Positions 32,326 to 43,423 are shown, numbered from the stretch's first letter. The stretch is 64,000 bases of DNA from Podospora comata (GCA_017354895.1 CP071495.1:3703001-3767000), one strand, 5' to 3'. Numbers and translations are program-made. Notes: a model not told the origin generated them from the sequence alone.

Positions 32326-35300
32326 CTATATCCTTCCCCCGTCCAGCACTTCCCTCCCGAGGATCTCAACCTCGCCCGTCTCCCCTGTCCTTCTCCTTTC
32401 CACGACCCATCGTTTTCCATCATCACCGTCAGCCATCGTGTAAGAAATGCTATCCGCCGACCCCTTGTGTCGATGCCCCATGACTGGCCGTTGCCTTTCC
32501 CCTTCACCAACAACAAAGCCCTCTGTCCCTGTGCTCCTTTCCCCCGGCCCCTTCTCCCCCGCAGCACCATGAACATTAACCCCCTCAACAACCGGCAAAG
32601 CAGGCGCCAACCCCCTCCCGGTAACCGTCCTCTCCTCCTGCTCCTCCTCCTCCTTCTCTTCCTCCTCCTCCCCATCCTCCAGCACGGGCGAGCAAGCAAA
32701 CGCGCTCCCGCTCCCGGCGGCAATACCCGGACTAGGCACCAAGACCGGCAACTGCACCCCCGGCGGCGGGGCAAACATGCCCATGCTCATGCCCATGCCC
32801 ATGCCCATGCCCATCCCCACCGGCATCCCCATCATACCCATCTGATTGACATCCATACCTCCAATCCCCGGCGGCCGCTGCGGCAAAGGCGACACCACCG
32901 CCCCATTGACCCCATTAGCCCCCTGGATATTGTTCCCAAAACCACCCGCAGTAAAAGCAGCCATCTGTGGCGCCGGACTCGCCGCCCCCTCCCCTCCCCC
33001 CTCCCCAACGTCAGAACTACTCCAAACCGAAAAGGCACTCCCCTTCCTACCGTGACCTATCGATCCGGCGTGCAGGTGCCCACCGAATGGTGACTCTGAC
33101 GGTCCCCTCTCCGACTTTGGACTCCCCTCCCTCGAGCTGACTTGTGAGCCCCCGCCGCCGGCACCAAACGCCCGGTTTCTCGCCTTCATGTAAGCAGCCA
33201 CACTCAGCGAATTCTCGTCGTCCCCCAGCAGCGCCAGCTGCGCCAGACCCGGACTGTTGATCGTGAGCGAGTTTCTTCCCGTGTCGCTCCCTATCGCGGG
33301 GGGGAGCGTTAGGGACATGATCGAGTTACGGTTCGAGTACTCTGATCGCTCCGTGATGGGCGTCAAGTTTGGTTCTCGGCAGACGATGCGCCCGCTCTTG
33401 CTGCGGCCTAACCCCCCAGCCGGGCCAAAATACCCACCGTTGGCATAAGAAAACAAATTCTCGGCACTGAGGTCGGCCTGCTGGCCGTTGGAGTTGTTGC
33501 CGCTGCTGCTGTTGTTGTGATGCCCGTAGCCCCCTTGTGGCATGGGGGCAGAGTAAAAGCCAAACTCTTGGCCATACCACCCGTCCGAGTCGTTGGCGAG
33601 CGCCTCGGCATTGGCTTCGGCAATGATGGCATCGTCGTCAAAGTCGTAGTCGTCTTGGTAGCCGCCGCCATAGTCGTCATAGTCCTTCTCGTAGTCATCA
33701 AAGCTGACCTCTTTTTCGTAGTCGTCCAGGATTGCGTCGAGGTTGTTGGCTGACTCGGCCGATTCAGTTGCAGATGTGACGGTGAGCTCAGCTTCGGGTG
33801 TTGGTGACGAGTTGCGACGGAATTTCCCCGAGGCCGCAGCCTTCTGAGCGGCTTCGGCGAGGGCAGCTTGGTATGCCAGGTCTTGGCCCGGGAAAGGCGA
33901 CATTTCTGGTGGCTGAGGAGCCGGTTGGAATGCGGGTAATGGTTCCGCAGCTACCTTGTGTTCGGACTCAACGACCGGCTGCTGAGCCGCGGCGCTGATG
34001 GAGGTGTGGCCAGTGGACGCCGCAGCCCCTGAAGCCCCTGACGGATCCGATGTCGTGTCAGAGGTGCGGTTGGAAGCCCGAAGCTGCGCAGCACGCATGG
34101 CTTCCTGGGCTTGCGCAAAGGCACCAGGTATTGGACGCCCGTATTTGTCTGTATCGTTATTATCAAAGATGGACTCGTCAATGACAAATCCATCACCGGT
34201 AAAGTCCAGCTCATCAGCCAGCCCGTCGTCAAAGTAAATGTCATCGTCAAGCCTCCTCCTCTCCGGTGCTGGGTTCGGAGCGATTTCGGCTTCGGGCACA
34301 GGTTCGGGTTGAGACTCCGGCACAGATTCGAGCGCAGGTTCCGGGACAGCCTCAGGGGCGGACTCAACAACCGACAGGCTGGTGGGCCGATGAGTAGGCT
34401 GTTCCAACGTCGCACCTCCAGGCTCATCCCCTGGCTGAATGCTCAACCCGTCCATGGCTTCCTCCAACTTCGGCAAGGTCGAAGGGTCCGGAAAGGCGGG
34501 CGTCAGCAGACCTGGTGTCGTGTCCTTGGTCATGGCGTAGCCAATAACTGTCCCATTGGCATCTCGTGGAGTCGGCAGCAGCATCCCTGCCGGGCTATGA
34601 GGGCTGGCCACCGCCGAGGCTGGGTTCGAGCGCTGGAAGACAAATCCAGCAAAGTTCTCCTGGTCATTGTCCGGATCGCCAGCGGCTTCGGGGTCCTCTT
34701 CTTCTTCTTCTTCTTCAATGTCGTAATCCATACTCACACACGGTATGTCCTCTTCGAACCCGTCATCGTCCATCATGGCGTCATAGTCAAAATCCTCGTC
34801 AAAGTCATCGAATCGCGAGTCACGCTGGCCCAGTCCTATATCGTCAGCGGGCTTCTTCTCCTGTTCACGCATACGATGGCGCTCTTCCAAAAGCTTTTCC
34901 TGTTTGGCAGCTCCAATCATGTCAAAACTGAACCTCGACGAGGTGCTCTTCATGTGTTTTGGAATGGCAGACCGCACCGAGCTCTTCATGGAGAGCTTGG
35001 AGATGGAAAACGAGCGTGAGGCGGTGGTCCTGACCGATGCTTTCGAGTCCAATGGAGCACCAGCACCGATGGTAGTGGCCGCCGAGGTGGCCGACGACGA
35101 AGTCCGGGTGGACATGGCAGGCTCATCTTTGGGAGGTACGGGTGGCACTGCTTCTTCAGAAGCTGGAGGGAGCGTCCAGCCCCCATCAGCACTGCGCGTG
35201 CTTTCCGGGATGACCTCCTCTTGAAGGCGGTGACCGACATCACCAGGATCTGTCCGCGCACCCGGCGTGTCCGCAATCGCGGGCGTTTCTACCTGTGAAG

Positions 35301-36078
35301 CTGTGGTCGAAGCACTTAAAGCACCTTCGGTACTAGGGGTTACTCTTTTCGGGCGTGGGGCGCTGAAATCGTGGATTCTGGTGCCCCTGATGCTCACGTC
35401 TGGTGTTGGCGTCTTCACCACCGCTTGTGACTCTGGTGGCTGATTGCTTGTCTTTCTCCTCAGCAATAATGATGACATGGAATTTCGCAAAAATGGTAGA
35501 CTCTTCCTCCCCTTGGGAGCAGGTTCCGAAGGCGCTCCCGACGGCTGTGTAAGAGCGGTGTCACTAGACCCGCGGGCCGCGGACGGCCGAGCAGAGGATC
35601 CTCCTGATCCCAACTGAAGATCTGTCGGAGCAATGAAGGATGACGATTTGGAAGACTTGGACGGTTTGACGGCTGTCAGAGCTGGCCGGGCAGCAAGACC
35701 GGTGTTGATGGGCGGCGGCGGGGCCTTTGTTCTCGAGAATCGTTTTTCCGGCAGCGAGGTAGCCAAAGACGACTGAGCAGTATCCGGTACCGTCGACTCC
35801 TGCATGGTCCTCCTAAGCTGATGCAGGGCTACTCCGCCCAAGAATCCGGTGCTGTTTCCATCGAAGGCTGAGCGAGCGGGAGGCGACTGGGTGCTGTTGT
35901 CGACAGGTGTGCGACCGAGGTCGGGGTCGGCCGAGGAGACTCGCGCAAGCGGCTGTAGGGTGTTGTTGTCAGCGTCATGGTGGTGGCCAGCAGCGGCTTC
36001 CCATGTCGCAATCTGGTCTGGGGTGGGCTCGGAGGGGTTGGACGGGGCTCGTCGGTGGAATCGCAGGTGTGACAGCAT
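32326..36078 (-). CDS. Large disordered protein, unknown function
   Basis: This single long exon encodes 1250 residues. Most of the protein is low-complexity Ser, Pro, Thr and Ala, with several poly-acidic stretches (DFDEDFDYDAMMDDDGFEED near residue 430, then a run of Glu). Two short blocks look ordered and conserved: KHMKSTSSRFSFDMIGAAKQ, followed by EKLLEERHRMREQEKK; and LTINSPGLAQLALLGDDENS, followed by SVAAYMKARNRAFGA. The C-terminal part has Gly-Met repeats (32770-32830). There is no membrane segment or known domain. The mixed basic and acidic disordered make-up suggests a cytoplasmic or nuclear scaffold, but no function is claimed. The uninterrupted 3.7-kb frame on the strand with plausible composition makes the gene itself secure. 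Confidence 0.85.
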   Translation of the reverse strand: MLSHLRFHRRAPSNPSEPTPDQIATWEAAAGHHHDADNNTLQPLARVSSADPDLGRTPVDNSTQSPPARSAFDGNSTGFLGGVALHQLRRTMQESTVPDTAQSSLATSLPEKRFSRTKAPPPPINTGLAARPALTAVKPSKSSKSSSFIAPTDLQLGSGGSSARPSAARGSSDTALTQPSGAPSEPAPKGRKSLPFLRNSMSSLLLRRKTSNQPPESQAVVKTPTPDVSIRGTRIHDFSAPRPKRVTPSTEGALSASTTASQVETPAIADTPGARTDPGDVGHRLQEEVIPESTRSADGGWTLPPASEEAVPPVPPKDEPAMSTRTSSSATSAATTIGAGAPLDSKASVRTTASRSFSISKLSMKSSVRSAIPKHMKSTSSRFSFDMIGAAKQEKLLEERHRMREQEKKPADDIGLGQRDSRFDDFDEDFDYDAMMDDDGFEEDIPCVSMDYDIEEEEEEEDPEAAGDPDNDQENFAGFVFQRSNPASAVASPHSPAGMLLPTPRDANGTVIGYAMTKDTTPGLLTPAFPDPSTLPKLEEAMDGLSIQPGDEPGGATLEQPTHRPTSLSVVESAPEAVPEPALESVPESQPEPVPEAEIAPNPAPERRRLDDDIYFDDGLADELDFTGDGFVIDESIFDNNDTDKYGRPIPGAFAQAQEAMRAAQLRASNRTSDTTSDPSGASGAAASTGHTSISAAAQQPVVESEHKVAAEPLPAFQPAPQPPEMSPFPGQDLAYQAALAEAAQKAAASGKFRRNSSPTPEAELTVTSATESAESANNLDAILDDYEKEVSFDDYEKDYDDYGGGYQDDYDFDDDAIIAEANAEALANDSDGWYGQEFGFYSAPMPQGGYGHHNNSSSGNNSNGQQADLSAENLFSYANGGYFGPAGGLGRSKSGRIVCREPNLTPITERSEYSNRNSIMSLTLPPAIGSDTGRNSLTINSPGLAQLALLGDDENSLSVAAYMKARNRAFGAGGGGSQVSSREGSPKSERGPSESPFGGHLHAGSIGHGRKGSAFSVWSSSDVGEGGGEGAASPAPQMAAFTAGGFGNNIQGANGVNGAVVSPLPQRPPGIGGMDVNQMGMMGMPVGMGMGMGMGMSMGMFAPPPGVQLPVLVPSPGIAAGSGSAFACSPVLEDGEEEEEKEEEEQEERTVTGRGLAPALPVVEGVNVHGAAGEKGPGERSTGTEGFVVGEGERQRPVMGHRHKGSADSISYTMADGDDGKRWVVERRRTGETGEVEILGREVLDGGRI

Positions 36079-36602
36079 TTTCTACTTCTTCAAGACACAA
36101 CAAGACCTGGCAAAGCAGGCGGGGGTCTAAAACATTGAATCGCGACAGCGTAACGCGATCCCAGCTCGGATCGCGGACTGGTGGAGGGAGGGGGGGTATC
36201 GTGTATCGTGGGTAGCGCCACTGTAGGAGAGAGACAGTGTTTGACGTTGGAACTTGTGTATGTATACAATTCAACACATTTGAGAGCAAAAGAAGCGAGC
36301 GACAGGCGAATTGAAGAACAAGAAGAAGACGAAGAAGAAGGAAGATCAGTTTTGGTGAAGATGGGTTGATGCGACGGAACAAATTCATGGAATCCTTGGC
36401 GGTCCACTTGGTAGTGTCTGTCAACAGCCGAGGGGTCAGTGCGTTTAGTGGGTTGGTGGGGGGACTTTGCTATCAACGACGGCTTCTGTCGAGTGCTATG
36501 GTGCTATGGTATGGTTGACCATTTCCAGTTGAAGGATGTGTTCATCTGGAAGTGTATTTTATTGGGTAGCTAGGTAGGTAGGTATCTCCCTATCATTCAT
36601 GG
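36079..36602. other. Intergenic, no gene seen
   Basis: The region holds the 5' side of the 1250-residue gene; no motif is recognised. Confidence 0.55.
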
Positions 36603-37473
36603 GTGGTACTGACACAGCACACCTTGAGCTTTGGAGCTCTCTGCCAAGCTCCAGGGCATCAGATACCGAGCTCAACAGAGCGGTTCATCCCAAGATACAA
36701 GTCCCGGACTAAAGACGAACAAGAGGTTTTATCTCGCGGTGGGGATGCAGCTTGTGCAGCAGATGACGGGGGTTACTATTGTGACTTGTTATGCGCCGAC
36801 GCTGTACAAGACCGGGTTAGGGATGAGCGAGGAAAAGGCTTTGCTGTTAGGGGGTTTACGCAGGCGTGGTATGTCTTGGCTTCTTTTGTCACTTGGGTAT
36901 GCTACCGACAGAGTTGGGAGGAGGAAACTGTTGATGAGCATGGCGTTTGGAATGGGAGTGGTTTTGGTCGGGGAGGGGCATTAGCAACAGCAGCGGATTC
37001 ACATCGAGGAACGATCACGACAAGTGGCTTGTCTGTTTCTATTTGAACGGTGCTTTACCTGGGGATGGATGGCGTGCGTGTAGGTGTGCCCTCCAGAAAT
37101 TCTACCGTTGAGCATCAGAGCCAAGGGTTCGGCGTGGGCGGCGGCGGCCGACTTTATGGGGAATTGGATCGTGGTAGAGGTGACACCGGTTGGGATCGCT
37201 AACAATGGGCTGGACGTTTTCATCTGACACGGGCTGGGTTCAACGCGGTCAAGGGCATTTTTATCTGGCTGTTTTACCCCGAGACGGGAGGACATGCCGC
37301 TGGAGGCCGTTGATCTTGTTTTTACTGGTCCGGCTCAGCGTGTCACGACCGAGGACAGCGATGCGTGGTTCGGCAGGCTGCAGTGGGACAGGGTGAGGGT
37401 AGCTGAGGAAGCTGTCAGGGTCAGTAGACTCAACAGAGAAGGGGAGAGACAGCCTCTCCTGTCCTCTTGAGTG
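36603..37473 (+). pseudogene. Decayed MFS sugar (hexose) transporter
   Basis: Pieces of a sugar porter lie in order but in different frames. They begin with KRFYLAVGMQLVQQMTGVTI and CYAPTLYKTGLGMSE, continue with QAWYVLASFVTW, YATDRVGRRKLLMSMAFGMG, CFTWGWMACV and PPEILPLSIRAKGSAWAAAA, and end with KGIFIWLFYPETGG and PLEAVDLVFTG. At least four frame changes and one in-frame stop (TAG after WMACV) separate them. The N-terminal half of the transporter (transmembrane helices 1-6) is missing. The order and spacing match the C-terminal half of fungal hexose transporters. No RIP-like AT bias is apparent, so decay by small indels is more likely. The tail after the last helix ends at TGA near 37471. 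Confidence 0.85.
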
Positions 37474-37985
37474 TGTATCTCTCGAGACCCGGATGAGCTG
37501 TCAGTCTCAAAAGACCAGACGAACTTCTTGACTCTCCAAACATGAAACACGCCCAAACGGGAATAGCGGCACACACCCCACGAAGCTTGGCACAGGCTTA
37601 AAGACAACGTCACAGGCCAGTCCCGGTCTCGTGTGCCAGGGTGGGTGTGTGGTGTGTAAGTGCCGTTCCAAGAATTTGACCCAAAGGGAAGAGGGAAGAC
37701 GGGAGAAAAGAGGTCGTCATTTTTGCCTCTTTCTCCCTGTCTTTCGAGTTACTCAAAAGCAAGCTTCTGCTCTTGTTATTATCTGTGTCCTCGTCGCACC
37801 CGAAGTTGCGCACAACCGCTGCAGACCACAACACAATGCCCCACCTTCTTGCCCCTGTGCGTTGAGCATTCTCGTATCGCTTCTGCTTCCACTTGATCGG
37901 TCATCATCTTGTTCGATTCGATACCACTTTCTTTTTCTTTTTTCGACTACTGTTTTTGTTCTTTCTTCTGCAGAGGCCGCAAAAC
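37474..37985. other. Intergenic, promoter side of the RlpA-like gene
   Basis: The right end is a T/C-rich leader (37915-37975) before ATG 37986. No gene is seen. Confidence 0.55.
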
Positions 37986-38807
37986 ATGGCCGACCAACCA
38001 GTAGCCCCCGCCCGAGCCAGCACCCTCGAGATGGAACGAATCCGCTACGACCCCGAATGGGAGATCCCCACCAACTACCCCCCTCGCAAAAAGCCCGAGA
38101 ACCCCCTCCTCGCAAAGATCAAGTCGACTTTTACCACCACCACTCCCTCAACCCTCCCGCCACCAGCAGCATCAGCACCAGCCGTCGTCAACATCGACTC
38201 AAAAGAAACCTCCCTCCCCCCATCCACCTCCCACTCGGCCAACGGCGTCCCCCTTCCCCCGGGTAAACAACACCCCGGCCTCCTAAACAGGTACCTCCCC
38301 CCAGAAAAGCGCTGCTTTGGTCATCTCACCCGCCGTGCCTTCCTCCTGCTCCTCCTCGCCATCCTTTTCATCCTGGCCCTCGCCCTTGGTCTAGGCCTTG
38401 GCTTAGGTCTCCGACACCGTCAGTCCGAATCCATCCCCCTCCCCTGGACCTCGGCCGGAAAGGGGGTACAAACCGGCTCCCTGACCTTTTACGACCCCTC
38501 CTCTGCCGCCGGAGCATGCGGGTGGTACAGCTCCGATAACGACTCTGTTGTTGCTGTTTCGCATGCTCTGTTCGATGCTGGGTTGGATGCCTCGGGGACG
38601 AAAAACTCGAATGGGAACGTGCTCTGTGGACGGATGATACGAGTTTGGGAGGAGGGAAAGGAGGGGGATAAGAAGGTGGTGGAGGTTGTGGATCGGTGTA
38701 CCGGTTGTGAGGTTAGGGATTTGGATTTGGGGGATGGGATTTTTGGGGCGGTTACCGGGCAGGGGCAGGATAGGGGGCGGGTGAGGGGGGGGTGGGAGTG
38801 GGTTTAA
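37986..38807 (+). CDS. Membrane-anchored RlpA-like (double-psi beta-barrel) protein
   Basis: This single exon encodes 273 residues. A Pro/Thr-rich N-terminal segment of about 115 residues is followed by one membrane segment, FLLLLLAILFILALALGLGL (about 119-138), preceded by basic residues (HLTRR). This suggests a type II protein with the C-terminus outside. The extracellular domain begins GSLTFYDPSSAAGACGW, continues with VVAVSHALFDA and CGRMIRVW, and closes with VVEVVDRCTGCEVRDLDLG. That is the RlpA-like/barwin-type double-psi beta-barrel, including the conserved Asp (DRC) and the Cys pairs. Fungal members are secreted or wall-bound; catalytic activity is unproven. The frame is open upstream, but the upstream part is a poly-Phe translation of the T-rich leader. 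Confidence 0.88.
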   Translation: MADQPVAPARASTLEMERIRYDPEWEIPTNYPPRKKPENPLLAKIKSTFTTTTPSTLPPPAASAPAVVNIDSKETSLPPSTSHSANGVPLPPGKQHPGLLNRYLPPEKRCFGHLTRRAFLLLLLAILFILALALGLGLGLGLRHRQSESIPLPWTSAGKGVQTGSLTFYDPSSAAGACGWYSSDNDSVVAVSHALFDAGLDASGTKNSNGNVLCGRMIRVWEEGKEGDKKVVEVVDRCTGCEVRDLDLGDGIFGAVTGQGQDRGRVRGGWEWV

Positions 38808-39259
38808 CCTTTTTTTGATCCTCTCTTATTCTTCCTTGTGTTCTTGTGTTGGTGGAGTATGGAGTTTTCGAGGGGAGGGGGATAATGGATGGGTTGGGTT
38901 ATTGGGACAGCGTATTTCTTTTTTGTTTTTTTGTTATGTAATAACACTAGGGACTGGATTGGCAAGGGGTACTTCTGGGAGAAAATCAATGCACACCACA
39001 CAAGGGAAACAGGACTTGGAAGGTATGGGAAATGATACCGCACACAGGTTGGCGATGGGAAGAAAAGAGCAGGTTGCAATGGTCGCCTACATAAGGCAGT
39101 CGACGGACAGTTCTAGCGGCTGCTGAATATATCATTTACGCTCTGGCAGCAATGTGACTTTTGGCAGAAGTGTGAAATGCGTTAATGTGTCAATGCGGTA
39201 ATTGACTGTCCTAGGAACCTGGCTTCTCTTTACCACGGACATAATTCCTCCCTTTTCCA

Positions 39260-39721
39260 TTCATGAAGAGAGAACCTTTACGGAACCCCTTATTCATCTC
39301 ATCAGTGCCTCCCTCCCTCCCTCTTTACTTACCTCTCCTATAAAATAGCAAAAGGCTTTAAACGAAAAATAATAAGCGTTTACATTATCTTTAAAGGCCT
39401 TTAAAAATTTTTTCACAGCCCTTAAACTGTATTTTAAGCCTTTTTAACTATCTTTTAAGACTTTAAATAAATTTTGTTTTAATTTTCTCTAACTGTTTTA
39501 ACGTGTCTAAACTATATTTTAACGTCTTTAAACTATGTTTTAATGTCTTTTAACTATCTTTTAACGTCTTTTAACTATATTTTAGAGCTTATTGAATACC
39601 TTTTATACGTTAAATAGTCATGCTTCGCAATATAGTTAAATTGTATATCAAGGGAGGGAGGGGGAGGGGAGTGTGTTGGCAAGTTATATAGGGGGTTCCG
39701 TGTAGGTTCTCTCTTCATGAA
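39260..39721. mobile_element. Non-autonomous hAT-like DNA transposon (MITE), 446 bp plus 8-bp target duplication
   Basis: Both ends carry the same 8-bp TTCATGAA (39260-39267 and 39714-39721), a target duplication that fits the hAT consensus nTnnnnAn. Inside lie 22-bp terminal inverted repeats at 39268-39289 (GAGAGAACC...CGGAACCCC) and 39692-39713, matching at 20 of 22 positions. CCTCCC-rich blocks follow on both sides. The interior is AT-rich, has no coding capacity and holds a tandem repeat. TTCATGAA is itself palindromic, so a longer TIR without target duplication is the alternative reading. Confidence 0.7.
39496..39588. repeat. Degenerate 20-bp tandem repeat inside the hAT-like element
   Basis: The unit is close to TTTTAACGTCTTTAAACTAT and is repeated about four to five times with single-base differences. 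Confidence 0.75.
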
Positions 39722-41029
39722 GCAGTCACCAGATATCACAAGTTTACACTGCATCACTGGTCTTTTTGCATCCGCAATTTCCATTTCCACCGCCTCCCCT
39801 CATCCAAACATCCAGATATATACATTATATCCCGCTCTATCCTCCCTCAGCTCAACCACCACCATTAAAAACATTACATATACTTCGTCTCTTCGTACTG
39901 TTAGACATGCTACAACTAACCTGTCTCTTCTGTTCCATGTCCATTTGAATCGGTCCAGCCCATCCTTTTTTTTCCTGTCATGTCCCCTTCTGTTTGAGTC
40001 TGTGTTGTGTCTGTGTCACCCCAAATACCAATCCTTTCTTGTCCAGTGATAAACCCAAACCAAACCAAACCAAACCCAACGCCCATTATCCAATTCCCTT
40101 GAAGCAAAAAAAAAAAAAACAACCAAAAAACAAGAAACAATTTCCAATCTGATATCTTTGTAAAATCGACAGACAAAGACTCCATAAGCGTCATTTGATG
40201 ATGCCACATGTTGGCTTGAACAGTGGGAAAAAAAAAAGAAAAAAAAAAGAGGCCTGACTGGTTCAGGCTTCTTCTTGTGCCGAAAAATTGCCCCTCCCCC
40301 CCGGAAATGCTCAATGCGTGCGCGAAGAATGATATAAAGAAACAATAAGATGTGTAAACATGTACAAAATCGAAGTGAAAAAAAAAATAAAAAAAATGGG
40401 TTGACAATCTGGTGTGTGTGTTGGATGGCCTTCTCAGCCATGGTTTCTTCTTCCGTAAGCAAAACCGCGTGGTTGACAAGTGTAAACGTTGTATATAGCG
40501 CAAGTGATAATCCCCGGTCTTTCTTCACCTCGCAGGATCCAATCTGCTTCTTGTTGTTGCTCTGGGTATCTTCCACCCCGTTGATGCAAAAAAAAAAAAG
40601 GTCATTGATTGAGGATCCGGCAAAAAAGAAGAAAAAGGCTACTCCAACCAGAGAAACGTATCCCCGTCGATCGATCAATTGACTGATGAAATGAGTGAAC
40701 CCAAATCGGGAGGGAGGGGGTGGAAGCCTAGAGCGATGGCTTCTTGAATTGTGAAAGTGAGAGAGAAATAGACCGAAATATGCCGAGCAGTAAACCGCCC
40801 CGGCTGGGAAAAGGATGGAAAAGCAAGGTTATACACCCTGCTCTTCCGTGAAGAAAAGGACTTTTTTTGGTGTTAGGTTTGTTCTTTTTTTTTTTTTTTT
40901 GGGTGGGGAAGGGGTTGTTGTTGTGTAGTGTAAGGTGGTGATGAAACGAGATAGCAAAACCCATCTATCGCGGTACGCTAAGGCGGTCGAAGAAAACAAC
41001 GCAAAAGGAACAAGATAGCCGACACTGAT

Positions 41030-43307
41030 CTAGTGCCCCCCAACCGGAAAGGCAAGGTCAAATGGCATGTCGTGCAAGTCATCACGGGTGTGCATCATGG
41101 CGGGCGGGAGCATGTCGTTGACAAACATGCCGGCCTGGGTGAGAGTGGCCGTCGACGAGACTGGAGAAGTGTAGTTGGAGGTGTCGATGCTCATCATCGA
41201 AGAGGAGGACGGCATGCCCTGCTGGAGCTGATGTCCCTGCGATGGACCACAGTCCCCAAAACCGGCCGAAGAGATTGGCAGGCCATGAAAAGAGGCGGCA
41301 AAGACCGAGGTGTCGAGCGGATACAGATCGGAAAGCTGCGATCCAAGCTCGCCTTGGAGACCCTGTGACGAAAGATCCTGACCGAACCCCCCACCAAGTC
41401 CGGCGTAGACGGCCATGTTGCTGTAGGCGTCCATGCCGAGAAGGTTAGGTGGCACACCATAAGCCTGCGCGCCGAGTTCATTGTCAATGTCCTCTTGTTC
41501 GACCTGGCCCACCGAGTCGCTCCCGTCAGGACCGAGGGCACCCTCCTGGTCCATCGGCACCGTCACCTCCATCATCCACAGCTTGAGCTCCGACATGGGG
41601 GGCCAGTCGCCGCCGCCCTTGCCGCCGCGCTTCTCTTCCTCCACCTTGGCGGCCGAGCTGGCACCCTTGGCACCATTCTTGGAGCCAGCACCCTTCCGTG
41701 CCTTGACCTTGAAGTGAGTGCGTCTCAAGTGAGCAGCAGCATTGTAATAAGCGCCGTACTGCTTAAAGGCCGAACATTGCTTGCAATCCGACAGAGGCTT
41801 GGCGGCCGTCTCTGCGTGCGGGATGCCGAGCAGGCCAGGGTCCTGGCAAATCCACTTCTTGACCATGCTCTTGTGTTTGGCTTCGGTGTGACGGCGCAGC
41901 TCGTGCTCACCCCGGAACCCTTCGGGGTTCTCGTTGCACTGGTGGCAGCGGACCTTGGGGTGCTTGGGGCGCTCATACTTGGTCTTGGTGATGACGGCCT
42001 TGGGGTCCTTCTTGTTGGTGGCCGATGTGGGTTGTTCCTTCTTGACGACATCTGGCTTTGGCTGAAGTTGACGAGACTTGGCGTTGACGTTCTGGCGAGC
42101 AAGAGATTCTTTGGCGCGGACCTTGAGGGAATTATTTGACTTGGTGCTGTCTCTGGAGACCGAACGCTCCATGCCGAGGTCATCGTTCATGTACCCCGCA
42201 TTGAGTTCCTGGATGGCCGCCGACGAGATGGAGTGAGAGCTCGACTGGGAGGAGGGCGACTTCTTCATCTGATGTTGGTGAAGCATCGAGCCGGTGGGCG
42301 CAGAAGAAGGATAGGCACCGACAAAGTGGGCGCTGGGACCGGTTCCCATGTGAAGGTCTGTGGCCGACCTCTTTCCAAGCAACGAAGGTTGATGATACGG
42401 CGGCTGACTCGGGCCAAAGCTGTCTTGTCGAGCTTGTCCATTGGTGGAATGCTGTGACCGAATGCGGACCATCTCAAGTTGGGACAGCATGGCTGCGTTG
42501 TTGTCGTTGAAGTTGCTGTTGCATCTTGACATGGCCGTGGTTCCGACAGATGGGCCCGAGGTCAAAGAACCACAAGCCGATGGGATGCCCGAGTCGGGAT
42601 AATGTGATGCCTCTTGGGGCGACAACATTCTGGAGGAAGGGATGGCGATGGGCGAGACGCTGGGAAGGTCTCCTCCTGTATCCCGCATCGAGAGAAAATC
42701 GGCAACATCCATCTCTCTGCCCGTTGGTATTGGTTGGAGCTGGGAATGTGACTGGAAGAAGGCGTTGACGGGCTGCTGCATCTGACCCTGACCAAGATAC
42801 TGCTCAAGCATGGCCGAACCGGGACCCGACAGACTGCCGCTGGGGACACCTGGTTGTATGGACATATTTGAGCTGGACCTCGCCATGCCCGTGCCAGAGG
42901 ATGGACCGGCATTGTGTGTGGTCTTGGAACGCTTCATGGGACGGCTCTGGTCCTGGCACCATTGGTGAGCATGAGCAAAAGAGTGGGGGGGTTGGCTTGG
43001 GTCTCGGAGTTTCGTTACTTACCTGTGACTGGACGTGATCCAGCTGAAGGGAAACACTGTCAGCAGCAGCAATGCCGGGGGCAGCCGTCACACTGCGGGG
43101 TATCGTGTTGCTTCTTGATCGTCCATTGTCGGCGAGAACTGGTCGTGACGGAGCGATCTGGTAGTTGCCGGGGACAGACTCAAAGTCGAGGGCGGCAGCT
43201 GTGGCCGAGGACCGGGACGTTCGGGCTCTGCTGAGCTGGCTCATGATCTCTTGCTTCTCGTGCTCTTTTTGTCGAAGCAATGCTTCTAACCTTTGGACCT
43301 GGCTCAT
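41030..43307 (-). CDS. Fungal C2H2-type zinc-finger protein (probable DUF7896)
   Basis: There are two exons (43023-43307, 41030-42952) with a 70-nt intron, giving 735 residues. The N-terminus is a short coiled coil (VQRLEALLRQKEHEKQEIMS). A long Ser/Gln/Gly-rich region follows, then a basic stretch ending KYERPKHPKVRCHQC. The zinc-binding part (about 428-515) has VRCHQCNENPEGFRGEHELR with RHTEAKH, then WICQDP..CKQC..AAHLRRTH, so one canonical C2H2 finger is followed by a modified one with a long insertion. This arrangement is typical of a fungal family annotated with DUF7896. The C-terminus is acidic and Met/Ser-rich, consistent with an activation region. A nuclear regulator is likely; targets are unknown. 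Confidence 0.85.
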
Positions 43308-43423
43308 TCTGGTCGCCTTTCAGCGTGTCAAGAGTAGGTGAGGCGAGGAGAGGTAGGGTGGACCGAGTGGGAAGAGAATAAAGTCGGCCGGCGACAAGCG
43401 GATGTATGTATGTAGATATGTAT

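Larger units (their letters stand above)
38808..41029. other. Long gene-free region containing an hAT-like element
   Basis: Apart from the transposon at 39260-39721 I see no gene. Between 40000 and 40900 there are many A or T homopolymer runs (for example near 40105, 40230, 40380, 40590 and 40890) that give poly-Phe or poly-Lys frames without meaning. The right part is probably the long 3' side of the zinc-finger gene. Confidence 0.55.

Noticed and set aside
31317-32774. 485-codon open frame on the reverse strand
   Set aside because: It is antisense to the beta-propeller gene and overlaps the end of the 1250-residue gene in another frame. Its Arg/Gly-rich translation is an artefact of C-rich coding DNA.
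39330-39620. AT-rich tract as a centromere- or mitochondria-derived insert
   Set aside because: It is bounded by TIRs and target duplications, so the transposon reading explains it, and it carries no mitochondrial gene sequence.
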